Assembly: GCF_005765165.1 (NCBI RefSeq)
Contig: NZ_VCIW01000006.1
Location: 124,001-188,000, forward strand
Source: Paenibacillus antri
Lineage (GTDB): Bacteria; Bacillota; Bacilli; Paenibacillales; YIM-B00363
Direction: 5' to 3'
Length of the DNA: 64,000 nt
Shown here piece after piece: positions 53,052 through 62,033 of the stretch. The notes under the pieces are model-generated. The model was not told the origin of the DNA, searched no databases, and saw nothing but the letters and a program-made list of their open reading frames with translations. Numbering within the stretch: position 1 is the first letter of the stretch; each line of letters begins with the position of its first letter. Position numbers and translations under genes: made by a program.

Positions 53052-54653
53052 ATGAACCGATCCCTGATTCGATTTTACTATGCGGCCGCCATTCTTGCCG
53101 TCGTGTGCATGAACGGCTATAACGTCGGAATCGATCGATCGTCGTTGGAGCATATTTTCCGATTCGATTTCTATTTCGTCTCGGGAACGATGCTGCTGTT
53201 TACGATCGCGCTCCATCGGTATACGACGGTCCGGCTCGAGCCCGTCAAGCAGACATTGTTCCGGGAGCGGCGCGGCGAGGACGCCGCGCGGCTGGCGTTC
53301 GATCGGCTGACGAGGTTCCCCGGCGAGGTGTTCCGCTTCGTCGCGCTGGCCGGCGCGCTCGGTTCCGCGGCGTACCACGGACTCGAGGTGTACGGGTTCC
53401 GCATTCGCCCGTTCGACGAACTGGTCCTTCGTCATCTTGCGGTCGAGCAGGCGTTCGCGTGGACGCTGGCGTTCGTATATATGTCGGTCGCTCGCTGGCT
53501 GCTGCGGCCGTATTTCCGCTTCTACCGCGGAGCGCGAGCGTCGACGGCTCCCCCGCGCTCGTTCGTCCGCCTTTGGACGGGGGCGTTCGCGGCCGGGTTG
53601 TTTTTCATCGCGATTCCGCAGCTGTGGTTCATCCGGAACATGACGCTCCGGGGAGAACAGCCGACCGCCTTGGCGACGATCGGAATCGCGCTCTTCGCGA
53701 TGGCGATCGCCAGCGCGGTCATGTTTCTGCTGTTCTTCTACTTGCGCAGGGAACTCCGCACCCTCTCCGCATCGATGCGCGCGCTGCCGGGCGCGGTCGA
53801 GCGCCGTCCCCGCGCGCTGCCGTCGACGGTCCGGGACGAGATCGGGGAGCTGGCGCAAGCGATCGGCGAGCTGCACGCGAAAGCCGCCAAAGCCCGCGAG
53901 GAGCAACGCGAAGACTTGGCGTTGGCGGCTTCGCTGCAGCGGATGCTGCTCCCCGCGGAGCGCTGCGAGGCGGACGGGCTTCGCATCCGGTGCCGCCTGC
54001 AGTCCGCGAAGGCGGTCGGCGGCACCTTCTACGATTATATGACGCTGCCCGACGGGCGCATCGCGTTGGCGCTCGGCGAGGTGTCGAGCGCGGGCGCCTC
54101 GGGCGCGCTGATGATGACCGCGGCCGTCATGCTGCTGCGGACGGAGCTTCGCGCCGGCGGTTCGCCGGGCGAAGTGTTGACGAGGCTGAACGCTTCGATG
54201 CACGACACGGCCGGCGGCGATCCGCTCGTCTCCCTCGGCCTCGTCGTTCTGGATCCGAGCGACGGAACGGCCAAGTACGCGGGAGCGGGGCAAACCGCCC
54301 CCCTTCGATGGGATCGCGGCTCGATCGAGCCCGTCCCGTCGGGCGGACTGCCGATCGGCGCGCTGCCGGATACGGCATACGTCGAAGGAGAGTGGACGAT
54401 GCGGCCGGGACAACGGCTTATCCTTTACAACGGCGGCGTGGCGGAACGATTTCGCGCGGACGGACAGGAGAACGGCTTCGCGGCGTTCCGCGACTTCGCG
54501 CGGACGCTCCCCGCCGGCGGCGACCCGGAGGAATCGTTGGACCGGATCTGGGCGTTCGGAGGAGCGGAGGCCGGGAATCGCGACGCGGACCGGGCGCTGC
54601 TGATCGCGGAGGCGGTGGTCGTCCCGGCGAAGGAGGAACGGCGTTATGCGTAA
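53052..54653 (+). CDS. membrane pseudo-phosphatase of the SpoIIE/RsbU PP2C family
   Basis: 533 residues. Six or so N-terminal helices (~1-225), HAMP-like coil (~226-270), SpoIIE-type PP2C domain (~300-533). The three metal-binding Asp of the family are replaced: VGGD reads VGGT (T325), GDVSG reads GEVSS (E343), and the final DDxT reads ADRA (A512). The usual TDGxxE reads NGGVAE. The fold-forming sequence is otherwise kept (LQRMLLPAERCEADGL, YAGAGQTAPLRW). It is therefore probably inactive and may act as sensor or as a decoy. ATG 53052 follows AAGGGGA; a GTG at 53031 has no site. Overlaps the next gene by 8 bases. Confidence 0.85.
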   Translation: MNRSLIRFYYAAAILAVVCMNGYNVGIDRSSLEHIFRFDFYFVSGTMLLFTIALHRYTTVRLEPVKQTLFRERRGEDAARLAFDRLTRFPGEVFRFVALAGALGSAAYHGLEVYGFRIRPFDELVLRHLAVEQAFAWTLAFVYMSVARWLLRPYFRFYRGARASTAPPRSFVRLWTGAFAAGLFFIAIPQLWFIRNMTLRGEQPTALATIGIALFAMAIASAVMFLLFFYLRRELRTLSASMRALPGAVERRPRALPSTVRDEIGELAQAIGELHAKAAKAREEQREDLALAASLQRMLLPAERCEADGLRIRCRLQSAKAVGGTFYDYMTLPDGRIALALGEVSSAGASGALMMTAAVMLLRTELRAGGSPGEVLTRLNASMHDTAGGDPLVSLGLVVLDPSDGTAKYAGAGQTAPLRWDRGSIEPVPSGGLPIGALPDTAYVEGEWTMRPGQRLILYNGGVAERFRADGQENGFAAFRDFARTLPAGGDPEESLDRIWAFGGAEAGNRDADRALLIAEAVVVPAKEERRYA

Positions 54654-56259
54654 GCTGAAGCTGCGGCTGCTGGCCAAGCTCGCGGCCGTCTTCGCCTTGG
54701 CCGTCGCGGTCGGCACGGCGATGCTGACGGTCGACAACGTGTTCTTGAACCATATTCCGCTCCGGCGGCTGCTCGAATTCAATATCCCGGCCATCCTTGC
54801 CGGGGACCTCCTCATCCTGATCGTCTTGTCGGTCTTCTCGTACCGCTGGATCGGGTCAGGGGACGATCCGGAAGACCTTCGTCTGCGGCTCATGCGGCTG
54901 CCCGGGAAGATGCTGTCGGGACTCTTGCTTCTGTCGATCGCCCTGTCGGTATTGTACGATGTCGTGAGCATCCGACGGAGAGGCGGATCGTTGATGGAAC
55001 TGACCGCATCCGATTGGGCCGACCTGGCAGGCTCGTTCGTCAGCGAGATGACGGTCGCTCTCGTGATCGGCACGCTGCAGTACGCTCTCTCCCGAAGGGC
55101 GGTGCGGCCGGCGCTTCTGTCCCTGGGGACGAAGGAGTCGCGTCCGGCTCCGCTCGCCGGCCTTCTGCTTCCGATGAGCGTCGCGACGCTCAGCTGCTTC
55201 TTCGTCGTGTCCACGGCAGGGTTCGAGTATTTGTACGGGACGTCGTCCCGGCCGATCGAGATCGGCAATATCGCGGTCGCGGCGGCGATTCGACTTGCGT
55301 TCGGCATGATGGTGTTTTACCTCTTGGTCGCGGAAATTCGCCAGGACATCCGGACGGCGTCGGCCGAGGTGAAGGCGCTGCAGCGGGGCGGAGGCGCCTT
55401 CGCGCATCGTCCGATTCCGGTCGTGTCCGGCGACGAATTCGGGGAATTGGCCGAAGCGTTCAACCGGCTGCAGCGCCATATGGGCAGGTCGTACGAGGAG
55501 ACGAGGCAGGAGCTTCGTCTCGCCTATCAGGTGCAGAAGAGCTTGCTGCCGGCGGCGGCGCGAAGCCGCGGCGGACTCGAGCTGGCGGCGTTGTCCGAGC
55601 CGAGCCGGGAGGTCGGCGGCGATCTGTTCGATCTCGTCGACCGGCCGGACGGCGGACTCGTCGTCATGATCGGGGACGTGTCCGGCAAGGGGGTGTCCGC
55701 ATCGATGCTGATGACGGCGACGCTCGCTCTGTTTCGGAAGGAAGCGCGCGCCGCGGACTCCCCGGCGGAGCTCCTGCGGCGGCTGAACGCGGCGATCGCG
55801 GAGACGCTGCAGGGGCGCATGTACGTCACGATGGGCGTCGGGTTCTGGGATGCGGCGGCATCGACCTGGCGGTACGCATCGGCCGGGCACGTCACGCCGA
55901 TGCTCGTACGGGGGCGTCGGGCCGAGGAAGCGAAGGCGCTGCCGTCGCTGCCGCTCGGGATCGATGACGAGGAGGACTATGCGGAGACGGTCGAGCGGCT
56001 GGAAGCGGGCGACGCGCTGCTGCTCTACACGGACGGCATCGTGGAGGCGACCGCCGAGGACGGCGAGCTGTTCGGCTTCGCCCGGCTGGAACGGGCGTTG
56101 GAGCGAATCCCGGAGGGGGACACCGCCGAGCGGGCGCTTCGGCGTCTGCTCGAGCTGCTGCCGCCGTCCGGCCAAGGGGCGTACGACGACGATCGGACGC
56201 TGCTGCTGCTTCGAGTTCCCGCGGCCGGAGAGGAGGAGGATCGCGTTGCGGGCTTATGA
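54646..56259 (+). CDS. membrane SpoIIE/RsbU-type PP2C phosphatase (intact)
   Basis: 537 residues, same plan as its neighbour: N-terminal helices (~10-235), HAMP (~236-285), PP2C domain (~300-530). Motifs are intact: QKSLLPAAARSRGGLELAAL, VGGDLFDLVDRPDGG, MIGDVSGKGVSASMLM, YTDGIVEATAEDGELFG, and DDDRTLLLL. Known relatives dephosphorylate a STAS anti-sigma-factor antagonist when a signal arrives. The STAS protein is the last gene of this operon. ATG 54646 after AAGGAGGAACGG. Confidence 0.92.
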   Translation: MRKLKLRLLAKLAAVFALAVAVGTAMLTVDNVFLNHIPLRRLLEFNIPAILAGDLLILIVLSVFSYRWIGSGDDPEDLRLRLMRLPGKMLSGLLLLSIALSVLYDVVSIRRRGGSLMELTASDWADLAGSFVSEMTVALVIGTLQYALSRRAVRPALLSLGTKESRPAPLAGLLLPMSVATLSCFFVVSTAGFEYLYGTSSRPIEIGNIAVAAAIRLAFGMMVFYLLVAEIRQDIRTASAEVKALQRGGGAFAHRPIPVVSGDEFGELAEAFNRLQRHMGRSYEETRQELRLAYQVQKSLLPAAARSRGGLELAALSEPSREVGGDLFDLVDRPDGGLVVMIGDVSGKGVSASMLMTATLALFRKEARAADSPAELLRRLNAAIAETLQGRMYVTMGVGFWDAAASTWRYASAGHVTPMLVRGRRAEEAKALPSLPLGIDDEEDYAETVERLEAGDALLLYTDGIVEATAEDGELFGFARLERALERIPEGDTAERALRRLLELLPPSGQGAYDDDRTLLLLRVPAAGEEEDRVAGL

Positions 56260-57988
56260 CGAATTGTTCGCGATGGAATGCACCATCGCGGACAACGCCG
56301 GCGATTGGCCGGAGGAAGCGGCGGTCCCGCCGCCTGCGGAATGGCTGGCGCAATCGCCGGCCGTCGCCGCCGCCTACGCGAGGCGTCTCGCGCGGGACGG
56401 CCGATTCGGGGAGGCGAAGCCGCTTCTCGCTTTCGCGGTGCGGGGCTTCGCCCGGTCGGGCGCGGCGGGAGCGCTCCGGGCGGGCATCGCCTGGCTCGTC
56501 GACGTCGGCTTGCATCTGGGGGACGTCGCGGAAGCGGAGACGGGGCTGCGATTTTTGCAGGAGGAGACGGAGCTTCCGGACGACGGCGGCGACAGCCGCC
56601 CGGACGTCTCGTTCGCGCTGGGCAGAGGCGGCTTCCTGCTCGGCCTCTCCGTCGAGGAGCGGCTGCGGCGCTTCGAGGAAGCGGCGATCGGCTTCGCCGG
56701 GGCGGACCGGAGGGAGCGGGCGCTGGCGGCCGCATTCGAATGGAAGCGCCTGTCGGACGCGGCGGAGATGCCGGTCGAAGCGGGGGCTTCGATCGTTCGA
56801 ACGATGCGCCAGAAGGCGGCGTGGCATCCGGCGTACCTGCCGCACGCGAAGCTGCTCGAGGCCGGTCCCGGCGCTGCCGCCCAGGAGGAGGCGTTCGGCG
56901 CATGCGCCTACTATCGGGCGCTGGCCGAGGCGCTGCGGCTGCGACTGACGCTGCCGACGCTCGGGGACGCGGAGCTGGATCGCGAGGCGGAGCGGGCGGA
57001 AGTAGCTCGGCGCGACCGGTTCCCCGGCGACCTCGAGCTGCAGGCCGAGGGGCTGCTGCGGGCTGCGTCGAGGCACGCCCGCGCGGGACGCGACGCGGAA
57101 GCGAGGGCGGCGCTTGCGGAAGTCGAGGCGCTGCTGCCGCTCGGGCTGCCGCCGGAGTACCGCCGCGCGATCGCTCGCGCGGCCGCGCTCGTCGAGGGGG
57201 CGAAGGCGGCGCCTCGGGAAGGCGCCCCGGTGCGCGTGCGCTGCTTCGGGGAGCTCGAGCTGGAACGTGCGGGGGAGCCGATCGCGGCGCCGCGCTGGAG
57301 GCGGAAGAAGGCGCAGGAGCTGTTCCTCTTGCTGCTGCTTCGTCCCGGTCACGCGATGCCGAAGGAGCATGCGATCGACGCGCTGTTCGGCAGCGACGCG
57401 GAACCCGACAAAGCGGCGAATCAGCTGTACGTGGCGATTCACGAAATCCGGCGCGCGCTGAAGGAGTCGCTCGGCTGGAGCGAGGGCGCCGCGCTTCGGG
57501 ACGGCGTCGTGTCGCTGCCGGAGGCGTCGATCGAAGAGGTCGACGCGGAGAAGTACGTTACGCTGGTGCGCGTGGCCGATCGGCTGCAGCAGGATCAGCC
57601 GGAACTGTCCGAAGAGCTGTACGAGACGGCGGCCGAGTTATACGGTCCGCTCTTGCCCAATAAGCCTTACCTCGAATGGCTGGACCGGCGGCGCGACGAG
57701 CTCGAACGGCTGCAAAGCCGCGTGCTGGAGCGGCTGTATCGCGCGGCGCTTCGCCGCTCGGACCTAGCGCGGGCCGAGCGGTACGCGAGGGCGTGGTCGG
57801 AGCTGGATCCGCATCGGGAGGAAGCGCTGCAGGCGTTGTTGAAGCTGCTGACGGACGCCGGGCGGAGGTCGGAGGCGGCGAGTCTATACGAAGCGTTCGA
57901 ACGCCGGCTGCGGGACGAGCTCGGCGCGAAGCCGTCGCCGGAGACGAGACGGCTGCTCGGGGCATCCATTTCTGTAAGGAAAATGTAA
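56246..57988 (+). CDS. SARP/BTAD-type transcriptional regulator
   Basis: 580 residues. N-terminal ~1-310 is a helical, TPR-like array (Ala/Glu/Arg-rich, few motifs). A winged-helix Trans_reg_C domain starts near 328 (VRVRCFGELELERAGEP, then RRKKAQELFLLLLLRPGHAM and NQLYVAIHEIRRAL), followed by a bacterial transcriptional activation domain (~430-575: YLEWLDRRRDELERLQ, AERYARAWSELDPHREEALQALL). SARPs are well known in actinobacteria and rarer in Firmicutes. It overlaps the phosphatase gene and starts at TTG 56246 set by AGGAGGAGGA; the longer in-frame reading lies in the phosphatase gene. Likely the DNA-binding output of the partner-switching module, although no target is seen. Confidence 0.8.
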   Translation: MRAYDELFAMECTIADNAGDWPEEAAVPPPAEWLAQSPAVAAAYARRLARDGRFGEAKPLLAFAVRGFARSGAAGALRAGIAWLVDVGLHLGDVAEAETGLRFLQEETELPDDGGDSRPDVSFALGRGGFLLGLSVEERLRRFEEAAIGFAGADRRERALAAAFEWKRLSDAAEMPVEAGASIVRTMRQKAAWHPAYLPHAKLLEAGPGAAAQEEAFGACAYYRALAEALRLRLTLPTLGDAELDREAERAEVARRDRFPGDLELQAEGLLRAASRHARAGRDAEARAALAEVEALLPLGLPPEYRRAIARAAALVEGAKAAPREGAPVRVRCFGELELERAGEPIAAPRWRRKKAQELFLLLLLRPGHAMPKEHAIDALFGSDAEPDKAANQLYVAIHEIRRALKESLGWSEGAALRDGVVSLPEASIEEVDAEKYVTLVRVADRLQQDQPELSEELYETAAELYGPLLPNKPYLEWLDRRRDELERLQSRVLERLYRAALRRSDLARAERYARAWSELDPHREEALQALLKLLTDAGRRSEAASLYEAFERRLRDELGAKPSPETRRLLGASISVRKM

Positions 57989-58045
57989 GCGAGCTTGGAT
58001 ACACTTAAAGAAACACGACCGGATCTAGAGGAAGACGGTGATCGG

Positions 58046-58489
58046 ATGACGGAGCTGACCGGCGGCGAAGTCCGCCGAACGTGGCGGTACCCTAGCCGCT
58101 ACGGGGAAGAGAAGCGGGTGCTGGCCGACCTGAAGACGTTGTCCCCCGGCTGCGGCATTCCGGCCGATCGCGCAGAGGATATGGCCAGCGCCGTGGCGGA
58201 GGCGTGCCTCAACGCGGCGGAGCACGGCAACGGCATGAATCCGGAGCGGTGGGTGCTCGTAGAGTTCGAGTACGCGGGCGGCGAGGCGCGGTGCCGCGTA
58301 TACGACGAAGGCCCCGGGGCCGACGAAGCGAAGCTCGCGAAGCGGACCGCGCCCGCGAACGAAGGCAGCGAACGCGGGTGGGGCATTCTGCTCATGTCGG
58401 AGCTGGCGGACAGGGTGGAGCATTTTCGAGAGGAACGCGGGTTTTGCACGGCATTGACTTTCAAATTTCGGAAGGAGGACGGACGATGA
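58046..58489 (+). CDS. RsbW-like anti-sigma-factor kinase (HATPase_c_2)
   Basis: 147 residues. GHKL ATP fold: N box AEACLNAAEHGNG near 50, G1 box YDEGPGADEA near 85, G2 ERGWGILLMSELADRVE near 115. Such proteins phosphorylate the Ser of a STAS antagonist and hold a sigma factor or other partner. I start at ATG 58046 (GAGGAAG upstream); TTG 57995 in the same frame is possible. No sigma factor gene lies next to it. ATGA overlap with the STAS gene. Confidence 0.88.
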   Translation: MTELTGGEVRRTWRYPSRYGEEKRVLADLKTLSPGCGIPADRAEDMASAVAEACLNAAEHGNGMNPERWVLVEFEYAGGEARCRVYDEGPGADEAKLAKRTAPANEGSERGWGILLMSELADRVEHFREERGFCTALTFKFRKEDGR

Positions 58490-58851
58490 ACCGCGATTGC
58501 CGCGCTACGCTGCGGGAAACGCAGCATTATACGGCGCTGACGCTGCACGGGGACCTGACGAAGCAAGCCGAGGAGACGCTGCTCGGCTTGCGGTCTTGGC
58601 AGGAGGGGCTCGACGGCGGGAAAACGAACCTCGTCATCGACTTCGCCGATGTCCCCTATATTAACAGCGCAGGCATCGCCCTGCTGATTCGGATCGTCCG
58701 CTCGGGCTTGAAGGCGGGGTACCGCACGTTCGCATTCGGGGTAAGCGGGCATTATCAGAAGCTGTTCCGCATGGTCGGGTTAACCGAATATATGGCGATA
58801 TACCCAAGCGAATACGCCATAGCGGAACGGATCGAGCAAGACCGCGGATGA
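58486..58851 (+). CDS. STAS-domain anti-sigma-factor antagonist (RsbV/SpoIIAA-like)
   Basis: 121 residues. STAS fold with NLVIDFADVPYINSAGIALLIR; S61 in NSAGI is the expected phospho-serine. Target of the neighbouring kinase and of the PP2C phosphatase(s). ATG 58486 after AAGGAGGAC. Last gene of the run; a convergent acyltransferase gene ends 17 bases downstream and no terminator is evident. Confidence 0.9.
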   Translation: MNRDCRATLRETQHYTALTLHGDLTKQAEETLLGLRSWQEGLDGGKTNLVIDFADVPYINSAGIALLIRIVRSGLKAGYRTFAFGVSGHYQKLFRMVGLTEYMAIYPSEYAIAERIEQDRG

Positions 58852-58868
58852 CGAACGGACGTCGGCAT

Positions 58869-60032
58869 TCATAAGATTCGATCGGCCCCCGGAACGCGGC
58901 GCAGCAGCCATGCCGCGGCGAAGCAGAGCGGAATCGAGGCGGCGGCGACGAGCGCGAACTTCAGCGCCGGATGGAGCGGGACGCCGACGAGCGTCAGGCT
59001 GGCCGCCACGACGATAAGCGGGTGAATGACGTACGCGCCGAAGGCCGCGTCGTTCCGGGCGCGCTGCAGGGCGGTCGGCGGCTTGTCGCGAAGCGCGAAT
59101 CGGCGCAGCAGGTACAGGATGATGCCGAAGCCGACGAACGGCTCCCACATGGCGTAGACGAACGCTTGCGCGTTCATGCCGCCGGCGAACGTCATGTTGC
59201 CTTCCAGCGCGCCGGTCGCGACGAGCGCGATCGGCAGGACGGGGATCGCCGCCAGCGAGACGATCGACCATCGGCGCGTCAACGCCGGGTCGAGCCGGTC
59301 GAGCCATCCGGACCGCTTCGCGGCGATGCCGGCGGCGAAGAGCGCGACGTACATCGGGAAGTAGCCGAGCTGCATGCCCAAGACGTCGGTTCCCGTCGGG
59401 TAGACGAGCCGGACGGCGAAGGCGATCAAGCCGAGGCCGACGGCGGCGGCGAGCAGCGCGCGGTCGCTCGGAGCGGGGAGGGACGCCGTCGCGGCGACGC
59501 TTTCGGCGGCTGCGACCCTGGCGCCGGCGCTGCGGCTGCGGCGGGCGGCGAAGAGGCGCCAACCCGCGTAAAGAATCGCGAAATAGAGCAGCGTCTCGAC
59601 GAACCAGAGCGGCCCGAAGTGGTCGGAGCGGAAGGAGAGCACTTCCGCTCGATAATAGGCGCCGAAGCGATCGTACCCGGTGCGGCCGGCGATGAACTCG
59701 ACGAGCGGACCGAGGGCGAAGTGGAACGCCGCGAGCGGAACGCCGAGCCGAACGAACCGATCGGCCAGGAAGCGCGCCGGGCCCTTGCGGTCGTAAGACG
59801 ACGGGGTGAAATAGCCGGATAGGAAAAAGAAAAGTCCCATGAAAAACGATTGATTGACGGCGGTGAACATCGTCAGCAGCACCATCGAGACGGTGATTTC
59901 CGTCTTGTCGACGTCTTCGAAATACCAGGAGCCGCCGGCTCCGTACGCGATCGCCGCATGATGGGCGATGACGAGCATGGTCAGAAACGCGCGAAGCCGA
60001 TCCAAATAGTACATTCGAGGTGTTGCGTTCAT
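58869..60032 (-). CDS. acyltransferase 3 family membrane protein
   Basis: 387 residues, about ten membrane helices. YYLDRLRAFLTMLVIAHHAA (~8-27) with the conserved Arg and His pair, then FFFLSGYFTPSSYDRKGPARFLADRFVRLGVPL (~68-100) are hallmark acyltransferase-3 features. Moves acyl groups, often acetyl or succinyl, onto surface sugars. A Ala/Arg-rich cytosolic loop near 170-195 is longer than usual. Upstream reading frame to 60126 lacks a start with a ribosome site. Confidence 0.9.
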   Translation of the reverse strand: MNATPRMYYLDRLRAFLTMLVIAHHAAIAYGAGGSWYFEDVDKTEITVSMVLLTMFTAVNQSFFMGLFFFLSGYFTPSSYDRKGPARFLADRFVRLGVPLAAFHFALGPLVEFIAGRTGYDRFGAYYRAEVLSFRSDHFGPLWFVETLLYFAILYAGWRLFAARRSRSAGARVAAAESVAATASLPAPSDRALLAAAVGLGLIAFAVRLVYPTGTDVLGMQLGYFPMYVALFAAGIAAKRSGWLDRLDPALTRRWSIVSLAAIPVLPIALVATGALEGNMTFAGGMNAQAFVYAMWEPFVGFGIILYLLRRFALRDKPPTALQRARNDAAFGAYVIHPLIVVAASLTLVGVPLHPALKFALVAAASIPLCFAAAWLLRRVPGADRIL

Positions 60033-60157
60033 AGCGGCGGGTCATCCTCCAAGTCGGGTGCGAAGGTAAAATTGTCCAACGGTTAGTATATAGCAAACCG
60101 TCTCGGATCGCATCATCGTTTCGCACGCGTCGAACGCTCGAATCGTTCGAGGAACCG

Positions 60158-61759
60158 TCAAGCGTTATAATCGTTCGTCGTCATTAAGCGCTTGAACATG
60201 AACAGCAGCTTCAGCTTCAACAAATCCCCCATTTTCCTCAAGTCCAGCCCCAGCAGCTCGCTCATCTTCTCCAATCGGTACAACACCGTGTTCCGATGAA
60301 TGAACATTTGCTTGGCGACCTCGTTGATTTGCCCTTCATTGGCGAAATAACATTCCAACGTGCTCAGCATGTACGTCCGGTACTCTTCGTCCTTCGATTG
60401 GAGCGGGCGCAGCACGTTGTCGCAGTATCGCTTCATGATGTCGTTGGGAATGTACCGAAACACATAGGACAGCTCCAGGTTGGCGAATGGGACGACCGGA
60501 GAGTGGAAGGAGAGCGCGTCCGCGATTTTCTTCGCTTCCGTGCATTCCTCGTACGCTTCCAACAGCTCGGGCAGCTCGAGCTTGACCTTGCTCACGTAGC
60601 TTCGCAAGGGGTCGCCGGCCAGCGTCCTGTGGATGTCGTCGAAGCTCTTCACGACGAGATTCATGAACGCCTCCCCGGAGCTCGCGCCGTCGTTCATCTG
60701 AAACACGGACAGCAAGCGGTCGCGGAACAGGACGTGCTGCCGCGATTCCAACGTTCCCAGATGCAAGTGGTATTTGATTTCCCTGCGAAAATCTTGGAAT
60801 CGATCGCGGACGGACTCCGCAGACGGATCCGCGGACGGGATGGTGACCACGCACACGAACGGGCCGACGGGTCCGGGCGATCCGATCGTCTTCGCTTGTT
60901 CCTGGAACGTATCCCTCGGCATTTGCCGCTGCACGTACCGTTCGATCAGCGTCCCCCATTGGTAGCTGGCGATCGTCTGTTGATCGTCGTCGAGGCGGCT
61001 CATGTGATGGGATAAAATTTCGGCAGCCTGATGCAGCAGCCCCTCTTCTTCCTGAAGGGCGTCCGGATCGTCGGACATGACCAGCAAGAAACCGTAGCAG
61101 TCGGCTTCCTTCGTCAGCGGAATGCGGCTCGTCCAGCCCCGCTCGCTCTCGATCCGACTCAGCTTCGGAGGCCAAGGCCAAGACGCGAGCAATTCCGCCT
61201 CGGGCCATCCGCTCGCATTCAATAAGATTTGCCCCCGCGCGTTCACGACGGCGAGCGGGCGCGCCAGAATGTCGGCGACCTTCTGGAACGGATCGGCGAA
61301 GCTTTGCGTCTGCAGCGCGAAACGGACGAGCTGCTTCTGCTTCTCGAGCGCGTCGTGGAGCTTCTCGGTGCTGCGTTGAAACTCCGCGTGGAAGAGGGCG
61401 TTCATCTGGTCGGAGAAGGTAAATTCGTAAGGCAGCTCCAGAATCGGAAAATGCATGCGGTCGGCCTCTTCCAGGACGATATCCGGAATCGCCGACCAAT
61501 ATCGGCCGAGCTTGACGCCGATCCCCGCCGCTCCTCGTTCGTCCAGCTTCCGCAGCATCTGAAGAAAGCTGTCCGGCGTATCCTTGATGGCGAAGGCGGT
61601 CGTAAACAGCATCTCCCCGGATTTGATCCAATCGAAGACGTCGGGGGCGTCCATCGTGTTGAGCGACGTGATGATTCGTCCGATCCCCTTCGAACCGGCC
61701 ACGAGCTTGGCCTTCGACAAGGGATAGATGGTTAGGGCTTCCTCGACCGTTAAGCGCAT
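60158..61759 (-). CDS. PucR-family transcriptional regulator
   Basis: 533 residues. N-terminal PucR sensor domain (~5-125: LTVEEALTIYPLSKAKLVAG, ending ILELPYEFTFSDQ), a middle GGDEF-like region (~270-400), and the C-terminal HTH_30 (~475-525: NEVAKQMFIHRNTVLYRLEKMSELLGLD). PucR proteins activate purine, amino-acid or related catabolic genes. Divergent from the WrbA/creatininase operon, which it probably regulates. Its own promoter reads from 61829 and carries a copy of the ATACATGTAT word. Confidence 0.9.
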   Translation of the reverse strand: MRLTVEEALTIYPLSKAKLVAGSKGIGRIITSLNTMDAPDVFDWIKSGEMLFTTAFAIKDTPDSFLQMLRKLDERGAAGIGVKLGRYWSAIPDIVLEEADRMHFPILELPYEFTFSDQMNALFHAEFQRSTEKLHDALEKQKQLVRFALQTQSFADPFQKVADILARPLAVVNARGQILLNASGWPEAELLASWPWPPKLSRIESERGWTSRIPLTKEADCYGFLLVMSDDPDALQEEEGLLHQAAEILSHHMSRLDDDQQTIASYQWGTLIERYVQRQMPRDTFQEQAKTIGSPGPVGPFVCVVTIPSADPSAESVRDRFQDFRREIKYHLHLGTLESRQHVLFRDRLLSVFQMNDGASSGEAFMNLVVKSFDDIHRTLAGDPLRSYVSKVKLELPELLEAYEECTEAKKIADALSFHSPVVPFANLELSYVFRYIPNDIMKRYCDNVLRPLQSKDEEYRTYMLSTLECYFANEGQINEVAKQMFIHRNTVLYRLEKMSELLGLDLRKMGDLLKLKLLFMFKRLMTTNDYNA

Positions 61760-61799
61760 GCTCCCGTCTCCCTCCCATAGAAATTCACTATATTAAAGA

Positions 61800-61841
61800 A
61801 ATATAAATCTACTTCTAAGGTTTGGTCAAATACATGTAAGG
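61800..61841 (-). promoter_or_regulatory. pucR promoter with ACATGTAT site (site f)
   Basis: On the minus strand TTGACC (61829-61824), 18-base spacer, TATATT (61805-61800). CCTTACATGTATTTGACC places the operator core directly upstream of and into the -35. The same core is found at sites a-e. Confidence 0.55.
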
Positions 61842-61972
61842 TAATATAACATAAATCTAGTCTTGTTTATGCCAATATAAGGGTAAATGGATATAACTGG
61901 AGTACATTTTTGGTTAATATCTAAAAAACCATCCCTTTCCTTATGGTGTATTCCAAAGTTGTGTAAGGTATG

Positions 61973-62002
61973 TTGACTCATTTTCCTGAGGGGGACTACA
62001 CT
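61973..62002 (+). promoter_or_regulatory. promoter of the wrbA operon
   Basis: TTGACT (61973-61978), 18-base spacer, TACACT (61997-62002), 32 bases before the start codon. The AT-rich span 61845-61970 shows no gene. Confidence 0.45.
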
Positions 62003-62033
62003 GGGAAGCAAGGAAAGGAGGCGGGCAACGCCG

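Noticed and set aside
55850-56245. Longer N-terminus for the SARP regulator
   Set aside because: It lies inside the phosphatase gene; TTG 56246 has a perfect ribosome site and the upstream part is low-complexity Arg-rich.
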